DNA from: Bombella mellum | Lineage (GTDB): Bacteria > Pseudomonadota > Alphaproteobacteria > Acetobacterales > Acetobacteraceae | Assembly (NCBI RefSeq): GCF_014048465.1 | Contig: NZ_PDLY01000003.1 | Location: 248,001-312,000, forward strand | Length of the DNA stretch: 64,000 bases | Direction: 5' to 3' | Shown: positions 17,370-33,943 of the stretch, one piece after another | Layout: every line of letters begins with the position of its first letter | How positions within the stretch are numbered: position 1 is the first letter of the stretch | The notes under the pieces: model-generated | Told to the model about the DNA's origin: nothing | The model's database searches: none | The model's input: only the letters and a program-made list of their open reading frames with translations | Position numbers and translations under genes: made by a program

Positions 17370-17400
17370 GGGCGGGTGCTTCATGGTGCCCGCCCCATTT
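17370..17400 (+). terminator. GC-rich hairpin between rplL and rpoB, likely attenuator
   Basis: GGGCGGG (17370-17376) and CCCGCCC (17389-17395) form a perfect 7-bp stem that can extend with G-U pairs, followed by CATTT. An attenuator or RNase III site between rplL and rpoB is known in E. coli, where it lowers RNA polymerase output relative to L7/L12. The weak T-run suggests partial termination. Confidence 0.55.
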
Positions 17401-17551
17401 GCCGTTGACAGGGAAATTGCCTATAAGGGGCATTCCGTCATGCGTCATAGACAGGATTAAGCCAGCCGTTCAAGTCGTCTGATCTTCCATGGGGTTAGTG
17501 GGATGGTTGCATAGCGGACGACTTGAAGGTCTGGTTCAGAGGCAGGATAAG

Positions 17552-21718
<4,167 letters not shown>

Positions 21719-21759
21719 GGGCAGTGCTTTCCGCTTCTTCTTCATTGTTCATGTTTAAC

Positions 21760-21784
21760 GTGCCGGCGGGACGCCGCCCGGCAC
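21760..21784 (+). repeat. Stem-loop between rpoB and rpoC
   Basis: GTGCCGG (21760-21766) and CCGGCAC (21778-21784) form a perfect 7-bp stem, ending 16 bases before the rpoC ATG. It has no T-run, so it more likely affects rpoC translation or mRNA processing than termination. Confidence 0.5.
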
Positions 21785-21800
21785 AGTGGGGTTTCGGCAA

Positions 21801-24800
21801 ATGAACGAACTCATGAAGATTCTGGGTCAGTCTGGTCAGTCAGGCACGTTTGACCAGATCCGCATCCAGCTCGCCTCCAGCGAGCAGATCCGCTCGTGGT
21901 CCTATGGCGAGATCAAAAAACCGGAGACGATCAACTACCGTACCTTCAAGCCGGAGCGTGACGGGCTGTTCTGTGCCCGGATTTTTGGTCCGACCAAGGA
22001 TTACGAGTGCCTCTGCGGCAAGTACAAGCGGATGAAGTTCCGTGGGATCGTCTGTGAGAAGTGCGGTGTTGAGGTGACGCTGGCCAAGGTCCGCCGTGAG
22101 CGGATGGGCCATATCGACCTTGCCTCACCCGTCGCTCACATCTGGTTCCTTAAGTCCCTGCCGAGCCGCATCGCCACGATGCTCGACCTGCCGCTCAAGG
22201 ATGTTGAGCCGGTCCTGTACTTCGAGAAGTTCCTGGTGCTCGACAAGGGCGTCTGTGAATCCGATCAGGTCGAATCCTACAAGCACGGCAAGCGTCGTGA
22301 CCAGTATCTGCTGGATGAAATCCGCTGCGAAGAGCTGATGGATGAATTCGCTGATGATGGTCTGGATGTCGGTATTGGTGCCGAGGCCATCAAGCGTGCG
22401 CTGTCCAGCTATGACTGGGGCCTGCCGAACGCTCAGGAGGCCGAGCTGAGTCGTGCCGCTCGGGAGCGTGGCGAGCCTGATCCGTTCGACTACGACGCCG
22501 AGGTGATGGAAGGCGATTCGGAAAAGACGGTCATGCGCAAGAAGCTGCGTAAGGCGACATCCGAGGCGGCCCGCAAGAAGCTGGTCAAACGCCTCAAGAT
22601 GGTCGAATCCTTCGTTGAGAGTGGTGCCCGTCCGGAATGGATGATCATGGACATCGTGCCCGTGATTCCGCCGGAGCTGCGTCCGCTCGTGCCGCTGGAT
22701 GGTGGGCGTTTCGCCACCTCCGACCTGAATGACCTGTATCGCCGTGTCATCAACCGTAACAACCGTCTGAAGCGGCTGATCGAGCTGCGTGCGCCGGACA
22801 TCATTGTCCGCAATGAAAAGCGCATGCTGCAGGAAGCCGTTGATGCGCTGTTCGACAATGGCCGCCGTGGCCGTGCCATCACCGGGGCCAACAAGCGTCC
22901 GCTGAAGTCCCTGTCCGACATGCTGAAGGGGAAACAGGGCCGCTTCCGTCAGAACCTGCTCGGCAAGCGTGTTGACTATTCCGGCCGATCCGTGATCGTG
23001 GTGGGGCCGGAGCTGAAGCTGCATCAGTGTGGTCTTCCCAAGAAGATGGCGCTGGAGCTGTTCAAGCCCTTTATTTATTCCAAGCTGGAGAAGTACGGGC
23101 ACGCCACGACCATCAAGGCCGCAAAGCGGATGGTCGAGAAAGAGCGTCCGGAAGTCTGGGATATCCTCGAAGAGGTCATCCGTGAACATCCGGTGATGCT
23201 GAACCGTGCGCCGACCCTGCACCGTCTCGGCATCCAGGCATTCGAGCCGAGCCTTGTGGAAGGCAAGGCCATCCAGCTGCACCCGCTGGTCTGCACCGCC
23301 TTCAATGCGGACTTTGACGGTGACCAGATGGCCGTGCATGTGCCGCTTTCGCTGGAGGCCCAGCTGGAAGCCCGTGTGCTGATGATGTCCACCAACAACA
23401 TTCTCAGCCCGGCCAATGGCAAGCCGATCATCGTGCCTTCCCAGGACATCGTGCTTGGCCTGTACTATCTGAGCCTCGAGGTGCCCGAGTACCGTCTGAC
23501 TCCGGATGAGGCCGAGATCAAGGATGGCAAGGTCATCAAGGCGGCTCCGCCTGCCTATGCGGCCGTGGCCGAGATCGAGGCTGCCCTGCTTTCCGGTGCG
23601 CTGAAGCTGCATGACAAGATCCGCCTGCGTCTGGAGACACAGGATGAGGAAGGCAGGTCGGTGCGCCAGATGATCCTGACGACACCGGGCCGTGCCCTGA
23701 TCGCCCAGATCCTGCCGAAGCATCCGGCCATTCCGTTCAGCCTGATCAATCGTCAGCTGACGAAGAAGCTGGTGTCCGACGTGATCGATACCGTGTATCG
23801 TCACTGCGGGCAGAAGGAGGCTGTCATCTTCTGTGACCGTCTCATGGCTCTTGGTTTCCGTCACGCCGCCAAGGCTGGCATCTCCTTCGGCAAGGACGAC
23901 ATGATCGTCCCGGCCGAGAAGACCACTCTGGTCAACAAGACCACCGAGGAGGTGAAGGAGTTCGAGCAGCAGTATCAGGAAGGTCTGATCACCGCTGGTG
24001 AGCGTTACAACAAGGTGGTGGATGCCTGGTCCCGCTGTACGGATGAGGTGCAGGCGGCCATGCTCAAGGAGATCTCCAAGCAGGTCCCGGGCAAGCCGAC
24101 AAACTCCGTCTGGATGATGAGCCATTCCGGGGCCCGTGGGTCACCGGCCCAGATGAAGCAGCTTGCCGGTATGCGTGGTCTGATGGTGAAGCCGTCCGGT
24201 GAGATCATCGAGCAGCCGATCGTGGCCAACTTTAAGGAAGGTCTGTCGGTTCTTGATTACTTCACGTCCAGTCACGGTGCCCGCAAGGGTCTTGCTGACA
24301 CTGCCCTGAAGACGGCCAATTCTGGTTATCTGACACGGCGTCTGGTTGACGTGGCGCAGGACTGCATCATCACCGAAAGTGACTGTGGCAGCGAGCGTGG
24401 TCTTGTCGTCCGTGCGGTGACGGACAGTGGTGAGGTCGTGGCCTCCCTGGCAGAGCGTGCCCTAGGGCGGACACTGTCTCAGGACGTGTTCCACCCGATG
24501 ACGGGTGAGAAGCTGCTGGAGCGCAACCATCTGCTGGAAGAAGCCGACGTGGAAATGCTCGAAGGGGCCGGGATCGAGGCGGTCGAGATCCGCTCCGTCC
24601 TGACCTGTGACAGCAAGGCAGGCATCTGCGCCCACTGCTATGGCCGTGATCTGGCCCGTGGTACGCCGGTCAACATCGGTGAGGCCGTTGGCGTGATCGC
24701 TGCCCAGTCCATCGGTGAGCCGGGCACGCAGCTGACGATGCGTACCTTCCACATCGGTGGTGCGGCGACCCGTGGTGCCGAGCAGTCCATGGTCGAGGCC

Positions 24801-26117
24801 TTCCGTGACGGCAAGGTGACCATCCGCAACCGTAACGTCGTCCAGAATTCCCAGAACGTTCCTGTGGTCATGTCCCGGAACTGTGAGATTCTGCTGATCG
24901 ACGAGACCGGGGCGGAGAAGGCCCGCTACCGTGTGCCCTATGGTGCCCGTCTGATGGTCTCCGAAGGTCAGGAGGTCAAGCGTGGTGACAAGATGGCGGA
25001 GTGGGATCCGTACACCCTGCCGATCATCACCGAGCAGTCCGGTACGGTCGAGTATCAGGACCTGATCGACAGCATCACGCTTGTCGAACGGGTTGACGAG
25101 GTGACCGGCCTGACGTCCCGTGTCGTCGTGGACTACAAGCAGGCCACCAAGGGTGTCGACCTGCGCCCCCGCCTCCAGCTGAAGGATGCGGATGGCAATG
25201 TGGTCCGTCTCGCCAATGGCAACGAGGCCCGCTACTTCCTGTCTCCTGACAGTATTCTGTCCGTGGAGAACGGAGCGGTGGTCCATGCTGGTGACGTGCT
25301 GGCCCGTATTCCGCGTGAGGGCTCCAAGACCCGTGACATTACCGGCGGTCTGCCACGTGTGGCCGAGCTGTTCGAGGCCCGCCGTCCGAAGGACCATGCG
25401 ATCATTGCCGAAGGTGATGGCCGCATCGAGTTTGGCAAGGATTACAAGTCGAAGCGTTGTGTCATCGTGCATAATGACGAGACGGGCGAACGGACGGATT
25501 ACCTCATCCCCAAGGGCAAGCACATTTCCGTGCAGGAAGGTGACTTCGTTCAGAAGGGTGACCCGCTGGTGGATGGTCCCCGCGTGCCGCATGACATCCT
25601 CAAGGTCATGGGCATGGAGGCACTGTCCGACTATCTGGTCAATGAGATCCAGGACGTCTACCGCCTGCAGGGCGTGAAGATCAACGACAAGCATATTGAA
25701 GTGATCGTCCGCCAGATGCTGCAGAAGGTTGAGGTGCTGGAGCCGGGTGATTCCACCTATCTCATCGGTGAGACCGTGGACCGGCTGGAGTTCGAGCGGG
25801 ACAACAGGGCACTTCTGGAGCAGGGGCGTGAGCCGGCCAAGGCCATGCCGATCCTTCAGGGTATCACCAAGGCCTCCCTGCAGACGCAGTCCTTCATCTC
25901 TGCGGCCTCCTTCCAAGAGACCACGCGCGTGCTTACGGATGCCGCCACGTCGGGCAGAATCGACACGCTTGGTGGCCTGAAGGAGAACGTTATCGTGGGC
26001 CGTCTCATCCCGGCAGGGACGGGGGGTGCCATGCGGCGTCTGCGCAATATTGCGGCAGGCCAGTCTCCGGTCAGGCTCGCCAAGGGCACGGCCGAGGTGG
26101 AGGACGCCGCAGAATAA
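21801..26117 (+). CDS. rpoC: DNA-directed RNA polymerase subunit beta prime
   Basis: This is the 1438-residue beta prime subunit. The N-terminal zinc ribbon uses Cys70, Cys72, Cys85 and Cys88. The catalytic magnesium loop [12 protein letters not shown] has Asp504, Asp506 and Asp508. The second zinc site includes [11 protein letters not shown]. The trigger loop region has [20 protein letters not shown] chose the ATG at 21801 ([10 protein letters not shown]) over a GTG at 21786, which lacks family support. It completes the beta operon, and a terminator follows 19 bp after the stop. Confidence 0.99.
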   Translation: MNELMKILGQSGQSGTFDQIRIQLASSEQIRSWSYGEIKKPETINYRTFKPERDGLFCARIFGPTKDYECLCGKYKRMKFRGIVCEKCGVEVTLAKVRRERMGHIDLASPVAHIWFLKSLPSRIATMLDLPLKDVEPVLYFEKFLVLDKGVCESDQVESYKHGKRRDQYLLDEIRCEELMDEFADDGLDVGIGAEAIKRALSSYDWGLPNAQEAELSRAARERGEPDPFDYDAEVMEGDSEKTVMRKKLRKATSEAARKKLVKRLKMVESFVESGARPEWMIMDIVPVIPPELRPLVPLDGGRFATSDLNDLYRRVINRNNRLKRLIELRAPDIIVRNEKRMLQEAVDALFDNGRRGRAITGANKRPLKSLSDMLKGKQGRFRQNLLGKRVDYSGRSVIVVGPELKLHQCGLPKKMALELFKPFIYSKLEKYGHATTIKAAKRMVEKERPEVWDILEEVIREHPVMLNRAPTLHRLGIQAFEPSLVEGKAIQLHPLVCTAFNADFDGDQMAVHVPLSLEAQLEARVLMMSTNNILSPANGKPIIVPSQDIVLGLYYLSLEVPEYRLTPDEAEIKDGKVIKAAPPAYAAVAEIEAALLSGALKLHDKIRLRLETQDEEGRSVRQMILTTPGRALIAQILPKHPAIPFSLINRQLTKKLVSDVIDTVYRHCGQKEAVIFCDRLMALGFRHAAKAGISFGKDDMIVPAEKTTLVNKTTEEVKEFEQQYQEGLITAGERYNKVVDAWSRCTDEVQAAMLKEISKQVPGKPTNSVWMMSHSGARGSPAQMKQLAGMRGLMVKPSGEIIEQPIVANFKEGLSVLDYFTSSHGARKGLADTALKTANSGYLTRRLVDVAQDCIITESDCGSERGLVVRAVTDSGEVVASLAERALGRTLSQDVFHPMTGEKLLERNHLLEEADVEMLEGAGIEAVEIRSVLTCDSKAGICAHCYGRDLARGTPVNIGEAVGVIAAQSIGEPGTQLTMRTFHIGGAATRGAEQSMVEAFRDGKVTIRNRNVVQNSQNVPVVMSRNCEILLIDETGAEKARYRVPYGARLMVSEGQEVKRGDKMAEWDPYTLPIITEQSGTVEYQDLIDSITLVERVDEVTGLTSRVVVDYKQATKGVDLRPRLQLKDADGNVVRLANGNEARYFLSPDSILSVENGAVVHAGDVLARIPREGSKTRDITGGLPRVAELFEARRPKDHAIIAEGDGRIEFGKDYKSKRCVIVHNDETGERTDYLIPKGKHISVQEGDFVQKGDPLVDGPRVPHDILKVMGMEALSDYLVNEIQDVYRLQGVKINDKHIEVIVRQMLQKVEVLEPGDSTYLIGETVDRLEFERDNRALLEQGREPAKAMPILQGITKASLQTQSFISAASFQETTRVLTDAATSGRIDTLGGLKENVIVGRLIPAGTGGAMRRLRNIAAGQSPVRLAKGTAEVEDAAE

Positions 26118-26135
26118 GGAAATTCTGGTGGTCAG

Positions 26136-26162
26136 GCCTCCCTGCACGGGCAGGGAGGCTTG
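26136..26162 (+). terminator. Terminator of the rplKAJL-rpoBC cluster
   Basis: GCCTCCCTGC (26136-26145) and GCAGGGAGGC (26150-26159) pair perfectly over 10 bp with a 4-base loop. Only TT follows, then GACTCT, so the T-run is weak but the stem is very strong. The position 19 bp after rpoC fits the end of the beta operon. Confidence 0.7.
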
Positions 26163-26188
26163 ACTCTGGAGCCAAGCCCACTTAGGGT
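26160..26188 (+). promoter_or_regulatory. Putative promoter of the rpsL-rpsG-tuf cluster
   Basis: TTGACT (26160-26165) and TAGGGT (26183-26188) are separated by exactly 17 bases. The spacing and the TAGG -10 start match the element upstream of rplK. It begins at the last base of the rpoC terminator region and would give a leader of about 245 nt. Confidence 0.4.
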
Positions 26189-26441
26189 CCGCGGCTTAGA
26201 CAGTTCCCCCTCGTTAAGGTGAAGGAATCGTCCCAGAATAAAAAATAGCATCTGGTACTACTTTTGTTTCTCAGAAAAAAAGGTTAAGTCCAGAGGCAAG
26301 TAGCTTTGGAGGAGGGAAGATTCTTTCCTTTCTTCTGTGCAATCGTGCGAAGACAGGCGGTTCAGCCGCATGTCGGTTAGAACGGAATGTCGTGGCGGGG
26401 CCGGGCCCCGTCAGCATATGGACAAGGATTGGGAAGGGCGC

Positions 26442-26813
26442 ATGCCGACCATCAACCAGTTGATCGCAAAGGGCCGGGAGCCGGCCGCAAAGCGGAACAA
26501 GGTTCCTGCCCTGCAGGGATGTCCGCAGAAGCGTGGTGTTTGCACACGTGTCTATACTGTAACGCCGAAGAAGCCGAACTCCGCCCTGCGTAAGGTCGCC
26601 AAGGTGCGCCTGACCAACGGGTATGAGGTCGTGAGCTATATTCCGGGTGAGGGACACAACCTCCAGGAGCATAGTGTTGTTCTGATCCGTGGTGGTCGCG
26701 TGAAGGATCTTCCCGGTGTGCGTTACCACATTCTTCGTGGTGTGCTGGATACGCAGGGTATCGCAAAACGCCGTCAGCGCCGTTCGCTGTATGGCGCAAA
26801 GCGGCCGAAATAA
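26442..26813 (+). CDS. rpsL: 30S ribosomal protein S12
   Basis: This 123-residue protein is S12, starting [12 protein letters not shown] with GGGAAGGG as ribosome site. The streptomycin-site residues Lys43 (in [13 protein letters not shown]), Lys88 and their neighbours are the sensitive type. The decoding-centre loop around [20 protein letters not shown] is intact. It opens the str-type cluster rpsL-rpsG-tuf. A longer frame upstream of 26442 is not family-supported. Confidence 0.98.
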   Translation: MPTINQLIAKGREPAAKRNKVPALQGCPQKRGVCTRVYTVTPKKPNSALRKVAKVRLTNGYEVVSYIPGEGHNLQEHSVVLIRGGRVKDLPGVRYHILRGVLDTQGIAKRRQRRSLYGAKRPK

Positions 26814-27302
<489 letters not shown>

Positions 27303-27322
27303 TCTTACCAGTAATAGGGCTT

Positions 27323-27353
27323 CTGGCCACTGTCCGGGTTTCCGGGTGGCCAG
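27323..27353 (+). repeat. Stem-loop between rpsG and tuf, where fusA would be expected
   Basis: CTGGCCAC (27323-27330) and GTGGCCAG (27346-27353) form a perfect 8-bp stem. The loop has an inner CCGG/CCGG pairing. No T-run follows, so it may be an mRNA stability or S7-binding element, or simply a boundary left by loss of fusA. Confidence 0.55.
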
Positions 27354-27409
27354 CATGAAGTTTCAGTCATACCTCTGGCCCCTGTGGGTCAGGGTTTTGG
27401 AGAGAGACG

Positions 27410-28600
<1,191 letters not shown>

Positions 28601-28626
28601 GTCCCTGCTGACTTCGGAATGTGGTG

Positions 28627-28653
28627 CCCCGGTCGGATTTTTTTCGGCCGGGG
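28627..28653 (+). repeat. Stem-loop between tuf and rpsJ
   Basis: CCCCGGTCG (28627-28635) and CGGCCGGGG (28645-28653) pair over 9 bp with one G-U pair. The loop itself carries a run of seven T's. TTCCATTT follows. It may be a partial terminator that lets tuf mRNA accumulate above the S10 genes. Confidence 0.55.
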
Positions 28654-28714
28654 TTCCATTTCTAGGAGAAATGCAGTAGGACGGCATCCGGTTTATTAAG
28701 GATGAAGTGAAATC

Positions 28715-29023
28715 ATGGACGACCAGAACATCCGCATTCGCCTCAAAGCGTATGATCATCGCGTGCTGGACAACAGCACGAAAGAGATCGTCAATACGGC
28801 GAAGCGTACGGGTGCGCGGGTTCGGGGCCCCATCCCCCTGCCGACGCATATTGCCCGGTTTACTGTGAATCGTTCACCGCATGTGGATAAGAAGAGCCGC
28901 GAGCAGTTCGAGATGAGAACGCACCGCCGGCTGCTCGACATTGTCGAGCCGACCCCGCAGACCGTGGACGCCCTCATGAAGCTCGACCTCGCCGCTGGCG
29001 TTGATGTCGAGATTAAACTCTAA
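28715..29023 (+). CDS. rpsJ: 30S ribosomal protein S10
   Basis: This is 102 residues, the usual S10 length. Landmarks are [14 protein letters not shown] and [21 protein letters not shown]10 acts in the 30S head and, as NusE, in transcription antitermination. It begins the S10 gene series; rplC starts 10 bp after its stop. Confidence 0.98.
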   Translation: MDDQNIRIRLKAYDHRVLDNSTKEIVNTAKRTGARVRGPIPLPTHIARFTVNRSPHVDKKSREQFEMRTHRRLLDIVEPTPQTVDALMKLDLAAGVDVEIKL

Positions 29024-29033
29024 GGTCCAGACG

Positions 29034-29717
29034 ATGCGTACCGGATTGATTGCAAAAAAGCTGGGGATGACCCGGCTCTTTAAAGAAGACGGCACACATG
29101 TGCCGGTGACGGTGCTGCACCTTGACGATGTCGAGGTTGTGGATGCCCGTACACAGGAGCGTGACGGCTATACGGCTGTCCAGCTGGGTATGGGGGCTGC
29201 AAAGGCCAAGCACGTCACGAAAGCGAACCGTGGGCATTTTGCCCGTGTGAAGGTTGAGCCCAAGAAGAAGCTGGCCGAGTTCCGTGTGGCAGAGGATGCC
29301 GTGCTGGAGCCGGGGACAAAACTTTCCGCCGCCCATTTCGTGGTGGGGCAGAAGGTGGACGTCACGGGCCGCAGCAAGGGTAAAGGTTTTGCTGGTGTCA
29401 TGAAGCGCCACAACTTTGCCGGTCTTGAAGCGACACACGGCGTGTCCATCAGTCACCGTTCTCACGGCTCCACAGGTCAGCGTCAGGATCCTGGCAAGGT
29501 CTTCAAGGGCAAGAAGATGGCTGGTCACCTTGGTGACAAGCGCGTGACAACACAAAACCTCGAAATTGCCGCTGTGGATGAAGAGCGTAACCTGATCATG
29601 GTGCGCGGTGCCATCCCAGGTGCCAAGAACAGTGTCGTTCTGGTTCGCGATGCAATCAAGAAGGCCCGTAATGCGGACGCGCCATATCCGGCAGCGACCG
29701 TTGAGGCCGCCGGGTGA
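29034..29717 (+). CDS. rplC: 50S ribosomal protein L3
   Basis: This 227-residue protein starts at the ATG at 29034 ([16 protein letters not shown]). The central extension region has [20 protein letters not shown], which contains the Gln that is methylated in many bacteria. L3 is an early 50S assembly protein whose loop reaches the peptidyl transferase centre. An in-frame ATG upstream at 29001 lies inside rpsJ and was rejected. Confidence 0.98.
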   Translation: MRTGLIAKKLGMTRLFKEDGTHVPVTVLHLDDVEVVDARTQERDGYTAVQLGMGAAKAKHVTKANRGHFARVKVEPKKKLAEFRVAEDAVLEPGTKLSAAHFVVGQKVDVTGRSKGKGFAGVMKRHNFAGLEATHGVSISHRSHGSTGQRQDPGKVFKGKKMAGHLGDKRVTTQNLEIAAVDEERNLIMVRGAIPGAKNSVVLVRDAIKKARNADAPYPAATVEAAG

Positions 29718-29722
29718 GGGAT

Positions 29723-30337
29723 ATGGAATACGATATCAAAACCCTCGAAAACGGAAGTGACGGCAAAGTCGCACTGCCGGAAGAGATTTTCGGGATTGTT
29801 CCCCGTAAAGACATCATGGCCCGCGTCGTCAGCTGGCAGCTTGCCAAGCGTCGCGCCGGTACACACGCAACAAAGGGCAGGGGTGTCGTTTCTGGCACGA
29901 CCAAGAAGCCGTACCGTCAGAAGGGAACAGGGTCTGCCCGTCAGGGGTCCCTGCGTGCACCGCAGTTCCGCACTGGTGGCGTCGTGCATGGCCCGGTCGT
30001 GCGTGACCACGGTTTCGACCTTCCCAAGAAGGTGCGCCGTCTCGGCCTGCGTTCCGCAGTGTCCCAGAAGGCTGCCGAAGGCAAGCTGATCATTCTGAAG
30101 GACCTGTCCGGTGTCGAGAAGACCCGTGACGCTGCGGTCCGTTTGAAGGCTCTTGGCTGCTCTTCTGCTCTGATCGTGGACAAGGTGGCTGACCAGCCGT
30201 TTGCCCGTGCGATCGCCAACCTGCCGAAGATCGATCTCCTGCCCACGATCGGGGCAAACGTATATGATATTCTCAAGCATGATGTGCTGGTGATTACCCA
30301 CGCTGCTCTTGAGGGTCTCAAGGAGCGTCTGGCATGA
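29723..30337 (+). CDS. rplD: 50S ribosomal protein L4
   Basis: This 204-residue protein is L4 ([20 protein letters not shown]). The extended loop lining the exit tunnel has [19 protein letters not shown], the site of macrolide contacts. I chose the ATG at 29723 because GAGGG lies 2-6 bases upstream; the GTG at 29714 overlaps the rplC stop and is an alternative. In E. coli L4 represses the S10 operon. Its stop overlaps the rplW ATG (ATGA). Confidence 0.97.
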   Translation: MEYDIKTLENGSDGKVALPEEIFGIVPRKDIMARVVSWQLAKRRAGTHATKGRGVVSGTTKKPYRQKGTGSARQGSLRAPQFRTGGVVHGPVVRDHGFDLPKKVRRLGLRSAVSQKAAEGKLIILKDLSGVEKTRDAAVRLKALGCSSALIVDKVADQPFARAIANLPKIDLLPTIGANVYDILKHDVLVITHAALEGLKERLA

Positions 30338-30675
30338 CAACGAAAACAGTTCTGAATGCACGCAAGGCGGCTGCTGGCCTGTCTCAGGAAGCTCTGTTTG
30401 ATGTGCTGCGTGCGCCGCTGATCACTGAAAAGGCAACCCTGCTCTCCGAGAAGAATCAGGTTGTGTTCAAGGTGGCTCTGGAAGCGACGAAGCCGCAGAT
30501 CAAGGTCGCTGTCGAAAAGCTTTTCAACGTGAAGGTGGCTGGCGTCAGCACCCTGATCCAGAAGGGCAAGACGAAGCGCGTCAAAGGTCGTCCAGGTCGC
30601 CGTTCTGACATCAAGAAGGCGTATGTCCAGCTTGCTGAAGGTCAGTCCATTGACCTGACAGCGAAGCTTGGTTGA
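30334..30675 (+). CDS. rplW: 50S ribosomal protein L23
   Basis: This 113-residue protein is L23. It has an N-terminal extension of about 18 residues before the core [20 protein letters not shown]; the loop [18 protein letters not shown] follows. It sits at the tunnel exit and docks SRP and trigger factor. It is translationally coupled to rplD by a 4-bp overlap. Confidence 0.97.
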   Translation: MTTKTVLNARKAAAGLSQEALFDVLRAPLITEKATLLSEKNQVVFKVALEATKPQIKVAVEKLFNVKVAGVSTLIQKGKTKRVKGRPGRRSDIKKAYVQLAEGQSIDLTAKLG

Positions 30676-30693
30676 CGCGCGGGGTAAGATACC

Positions 30694-31524
30694 ATGGCAT
30701 TGAAGCACTTTAATCCCACGACACCAAGCACTCGTGGTACCGTGCTGATTGACCGGAGCGAGCTCTGGAAGGGCAAGCCCGTCAAGCAGCTTACGGAAGG
30801 CAAGAACAAGACTGGTGGCCGTAACAACTACGGGCGTACGACCGTGCGCTTCCGTGGTGGCGGGCACAAGCAGTCCTACCGTTATGTTGATTTCAAGCGT
30901 CGCAAGTTTGATGTTGTTGGCACGGTCGAGCGTCTGGAATATGACCCGAACCGTACGGCCTTCATCGCACTGGTCCGCTACGAGGATGGCGAACTGGCCT
31001 ACATCCTGGCTCCGCAGCGCGTGAAGGCTGGCGACCGTGTGGTTGCGGCCCATCATGCCGACGTCCGTCCGGGTAACGCCATGCCGCTGGCCTCCATGCC
31101 GGTCGGTACGATCATCCACAACATCGAGCTGAAGCCCGGTGCCGGTGGCAAGCTGGCCCGTTCTGCTGGCAACTATGCCCAGCTCGTTGGCAAGGATGCC
31201 GGCTACGCACAGATCAAGCTGCAGTCCGGTGAGCTGCGCATCGTGCGTGCTGAGTGCATGGCGACTGTTGGTGCGGTTTCCAACCCGGACAACATGAACC
31301 AGCATTTCGGTAAGGCAGGTCGCCGTCGCTGGATGGGTCGCCGTCCGCACAACCGTGGTGTGGTTATGAACCCTGTCGACCATCCGCATGGTGGTGGTGA
31401 GGGCCGTACCTCTGGTGGACGTCATCCCGTCACGCCGTGGGGTGTGCCGACCAAGGGCTACAAGACCCGTACCAACAAGAAGACGGACAGCCTGATTATC
31501 CGTCGTCGTAAAACCGGCAAGTAA
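30694..31524 (+). CDS. rplB: 50S ribosomal protein L2
   Basis: This 276-residue protein is L2, with [20 protein letters not shown] in the N-terminal part and the conserved [20 protein letters not shown] near the C-terminus, including the His near the peptidyl transferase centre. It joins the subunits and supports peptide-bond formation. It sits in the standard S10 order between rplW and rpsS. Confidence 0.98.
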   Translation: MALKHFNPTTPSTRGTVLIDRSELWKGKPVKQLTEGKNKTGGRNNYGRTTVRFRGGGHKQSYRYVDFKRRKFDVVGTVERLEYDPNRTAFIALVRYEDGELAYILAPQRVKAGDRVVAAHHADVRPGNAMPLASMPVGTIIHNIELKPGAGGKLARSAGNYAQLVGKDAGYAQIKLQSGELRIVRAECMATVGAVSNPDNMNQHFGKAGRRRWMGRRPHNRGVVMNPVDHPHGGGEGRTSGGRHPVTPWGVPTKGYKTRTNKKTDSLIIRRRKTGK

Positions 31525-31540
31525 GAGAGGGGCATAGAAG

Positions 31541-31819
31541 ATGGCACGTTCCGTCTGGAAAGGCCCGTTCGTCGACGGGTATCTGTTTGGCAAGGCTGAG
31601 AAGGCCCGTGCATCGGGTCGGAACGAGGTGATCAAGATCTGGTCCCGTCGTTCCACCATCCTGCCGCAGTTCGTCGGGCTGACGTTCGGCGTCTATAATG
31701 GTCAGAAGTTCCTGCCTGTGCAGGTTACGGAGCATATGGTCGGTCACAAGTTCGGTGAGTTCTCACCCACCCGTACTTATACCGGTCATGGTTCCGATAA
31801 GAAGTCGAAGCGAGGCTGA
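31541..31819 (+). CDS. rpsS: 30S ribosomal protein S19
   Basis: This 92-residue protein is S19 ([22 protein letters not shown]-like segment [33 protein letters not shown]). It binds the 30S head with S13. The next gene begins 2 bp after its stop, so its end carries the rplV ribosome site. Confidence 0.98.
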   Translation: MARSVWKGPFVDGYLFGKAEKARASGRNEVIKIWSRRSTILPQFVGLTFGVYNGQKFLPVQVTEHMVGHKFGEFSPTRTYTGHGSDKKSKRG

Positions 31820-31821
31820 GC

Positions 31822-32247
31822 ATGAGTAAGCCTAAGCATATCCGTACCTTGGCTGATACAGAGGCACAGGCTGTTGCCCGCAACATCCGTGTCAGCCCGC
31901 GCAAGCTGAACCTGGTTGCCGCTACGATCCGCAACCAGCCGGCTGGCAAGGCAATCGCTGCGCTGACGTTCTCCCGTCGCCGCATTGCCCAGCAGGTCAA
32001 GAAGGCTCTTGAGAGTGCCGTGGCCAATGCAGAGAACAATCATCAGCTTGATGTTGACAAGCTGGTGGTGAAGACTGCTGAGGTTGGCAAGTCGATCGTG
32101 ATGAAACGCTTCCATGCACGTGGCCGTGGCCGTTCTGCTCGTGTCGAGAAGTTTTTCAGCCACCTGAAGATTGTTGTTGCCGAGCGTGCCGAGGCTGAGG
32201 AAGCCCCGAAGGCTGGTAAGAACTCCAAAGAGCAGAAGGCAGCCTGA
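31822..32247 (+). CDS. rplV: 50S ribosomal protein L22
   Basis: This 141-residue protein is L22, with [20 protein letters not shown] and the tunnel-lining beta-hairpin [20 protein letters not shown]. It is longer than E. coli L22 (110) by an N-terminal addition and an acidic/lysine-rich C-terminal tail ([18 protein letters not shown]), a form common in alphaproteobacteria. Confidence 0.97.
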   Translation: MSKPKHIRTLADTEAQAVARNIRVSPRKLNLVAATIRNQPAGKAIAALTFSRRRIAQQVKKALESAVANAENNHQLDVDKLVVKTAEVGKSIVMKRFHARGRGRSARVEKFFSHLKIVVAERAEAEEAPKAGKNSKEQKAA

Positions 32248-32250
32248 TCT

Positions 32251-32928
32251 ATGGGACATAAGGTTAATCCGATCGGGCTTCGGCTCGGTGTCAATCGTAC
32301 ATGGGATAGCCGCTGGTACGCAGGTGGGGACTATGCCCGCCTGCTCCACGAGGACCTGAAACTTCGTGCTTTCCTGCGCAAGAAGCTTTCCGGTGCTGGT
32401 GTTTCCCGTGTGGTCATTGAGCGTCCGGCCAAGAAGCCCCGCGTGACGATCTATGCGGCACGCCCCGGTGTGATCATCGGCAAGAAGGGACAGGACATTG
32501 ATGCCCTGCGCAAGACCCTCAGTGCCATGGCCAAGACCGATGTTGCCCTGAACATCGTCGAGATCCGTAAGCCGGAAATCGATGCGACTCTGGTTGCGGA
32601 CAACATTGCCCAGCAGCTGGAACGTCGTGTTGCCTTCCGTCGGGCCATGAAGCGTTCCATCCAGTCTGCCATGCGTCTGGGTGCCCAGGGCATCCGCGTG
32701 ACCTGCAGCGGACGTCTTGGTGGTGCCGAGATCGCTCGTGACGAGCAGTATCGTGAGGGTCGCGTACCGCTGCATACACTGCGTGCCGACATTGATTATG
32801 GGACTTCCACAGCGCACACCACTTACGGTTCCTGCGGCGTGAAGGTCTGGATCTTCAAGGGTGAGATCCTGGCTCACGACCCGATGGCTCAGGACCGTCG
32901 TGCTGCGGAGCAGGCTCCTCAGCGTTAA
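32251..32928 (+). CDS. rpsC: 30S ribosomal protein S3
   Basis: This 225-residue protein is S3 ([20 protein letters not shown]). The KH domain contains [17 protein letters not shown] and the C-terminal domain has [20 protein letters not shown]. It lines the mRNA entry tunnel. An intrinsic-terminator-like hairpin starts 3 bp after its stop, splitting the S10 gene series. Confidence 0.98.
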   Translation: MGHKVNPIGLRLGVNRTWDSRWYAGGDYARLLHEDLKLRAFLRKKLSGAGVSRVVIERPAKKPRVTIYAARPGVIIGKKGQDIDALRKTLSAMAKTDVALNIVEIRKPEIDATLVADNIAQQLERRVAFRRAMKRSIQSAMRLGAQGIRVTCSGRLGGAEIARDEQYREGRVPLHTLRADIDYGTSTAHTTYGSCGVKVWIFKGEILAHDPMAQDRRAAEQAPQR

Positions 32929-32930
32929 GA

Positions 32931-32954
32931 GGCGGGGGAGTTCCCCCGTCTTTT
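32931..32954 (+). terminator. Terminator-like hairpin between rpsC and rplP
   Basis: GGCGGGGG (32931-32938) and CCCCCGTC (32943-32950) pair over 8 bp with one G-U, a 4-base loop and a TTTT run. It looks like a full intrinsic terminator but lies inside the S10 operon. It is either leaky, regulated, or evidence of a second promoter before rplP. Confidence 0.7.
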
Positions 32955-32986
32955 ATCCGAGGTGCTTGATGTGAGGATAGAAAATC

Positions 32987-33403
32987 ATGCTTTCTCCAAA
33001 GCGGACAAAGTTTCGTAAGGCCCACAAGGGCCGTATTCATGGGATGGCCAAGGGCGGTACGCAGCTGAACTTCGGTGCGTATGGCCTGAAGGCTCTGGAG
33101 CCGGAGCGTATCACGGCTCGTCAGATCGAGGCCTCCCGTCGTGCCATCACACGCGCCATGAAGCGTGCTGGTCGCGTCTGGATTCGGATTTTTCCGGATA
33201 CTCCGGTCTCGACAAAGCCCGCAGAAGTGCGTATGGGTTCCGGTAAAGGTAACCCCGAATACTGGGCAGCCCGTGTGAAACCGGGCCGTATCCTCTTCGA
33301 GATCGAAGGGGTGCCGCCGGAGGTTGCCCGCTTGGCTCTTAGCCTGGCTGCTGCGAAGCTGCCGATCAAGACCAAGTTCATTCAGCGTATCGGGGAGGCT
33401 TGA
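32987..33403 (+). CDS. rplP: 50S ribosomal protein L16
   Basis: This 138-residue protein is L16 ([20 protein letters not shown]), with [20 protein letters not shown] and [20 protein letters not shown]. It organises helix 38 and the A-site tRNA path. The rpmC ATG lies 2 bp after its stop. Confidence 0.98.
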   Translation: MLSPKRTKFRKAHKGRIHGMAKGGTQLNFGAYGLKALEPERITARQIEASRRAITRAMKRAGRVWIRIFPDTPVSTKPAEVRMGSGKGNPEYWAARVKPGRILFEIEGVPPEVARLALSLAAAKLPIKTKFIQRIGEA

Positions 33404-33405
33404 GA

Positions 33406-33642
33406 ATGGCTGAGACGACCTATAAGGTTGCTGAGCTGCGCACGAAGAGCGAGGACGAGCTGAAGGCTCTCCTGCTGGATCTGAAGCGTGAGCAGATCAA
33501 CCAGCGTTTCTCTGCGGCCACAGGCCAGTCCGAGAACACCAGCCGTGTCAGGATCGTGCGTCGTGCTGTCGCCCGTATCAAGACACTGCTGACCCAGTCG
33601 AAGAACCGTGCGGGCGCAAAAACGTCCGCCGCCAAGTCCTGA
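33406..33642 (+). CDS. rpmC: 50S ribosomal protein L29
   Basis: This is a 78-residue L29 ([40 protein letters not shown]). It sits at the tunnel exit beside L23. The ATG at 33406 is used; a TTG two codons upstream is possible. A basic Ala/Lys-rich tail extends it beyond the usual 63-67 residues. Confidence 0.97.
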   Translation: MAETTYKVAELRTKSEDELKALLLDLKREQINQRFSAATGQSENTSRVRIVRRAVARIKTLLTQSKNRAGAKTSAAKS

Positions 33643-33655
33643 GAGGAGACGGACG

Positions 33656-33931
33656 ATGCCCAGGCGCGTCCTGACAGGGCGAGTGACGAGCGACAAGATG
33701 GACAAGACGGTGACCGTTCTTGTTGATCGTCGCGTGATGCACCCGCTCTACAAAAAGTTTATCCGCCGTTCCAAGAAGTATGCAGCGCATGATGATGCCA
33801 ATGCATGCAAGGTTGGTGATGTGGTCCGCATCGTGGAATGCGCTCCCATCTCCAAGCGTAAGACATGGACGGTCGTTTCCCGTAATGGGGTTGATGTTGC
33901 CGAGGCAGCCTCGACTTCTGTCGGCGCATAA
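33656..33931 (+). CDS. rpsQ: 30S ribosomal protein S17
   Basis: This 91-residue protein is S17 ([40 protein letters not shown]). It binds 16S rRNA early in assembly. GAGAGGAGA precedes the ATG at 33656. A longer frame starting at 33608 inside rpmC was rejected. Confidence 0.97.
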   Translation: MPRRVLTGRVTSDKMDKTVTVLVDRRVMHPLYKKFIRRSKKYAAHDDANACKVGDVVRIVECAPISKRKTWTVVSRNGVDVAEAASTSVGA

Positions 33932-33943
33932 GGGGGTAGACAC

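Larger units (their letters stand above)
26118..26441. other. Intergenic region between rpoC and rpsL
   Basis: This 324-bp gap contains a strong hairpin terminator (26136-26159), a promoter-like pair directly after it (26160-26188), and an A/T-rich stretch (26235-26290) with no gene I can support. It is the break between the beta operon and the str/S10/spc/alpha cluster. Confidence 0.6.

Noticed and set aside
17405-17427. TTGACA followed by TATAAG upstream of rpoB, as a promoter
   Set aside because: The spacing is only 11 bases, too short for a sigma-70 promoter, and no suitable -10 lies 16-18 bases after the TTGACA.
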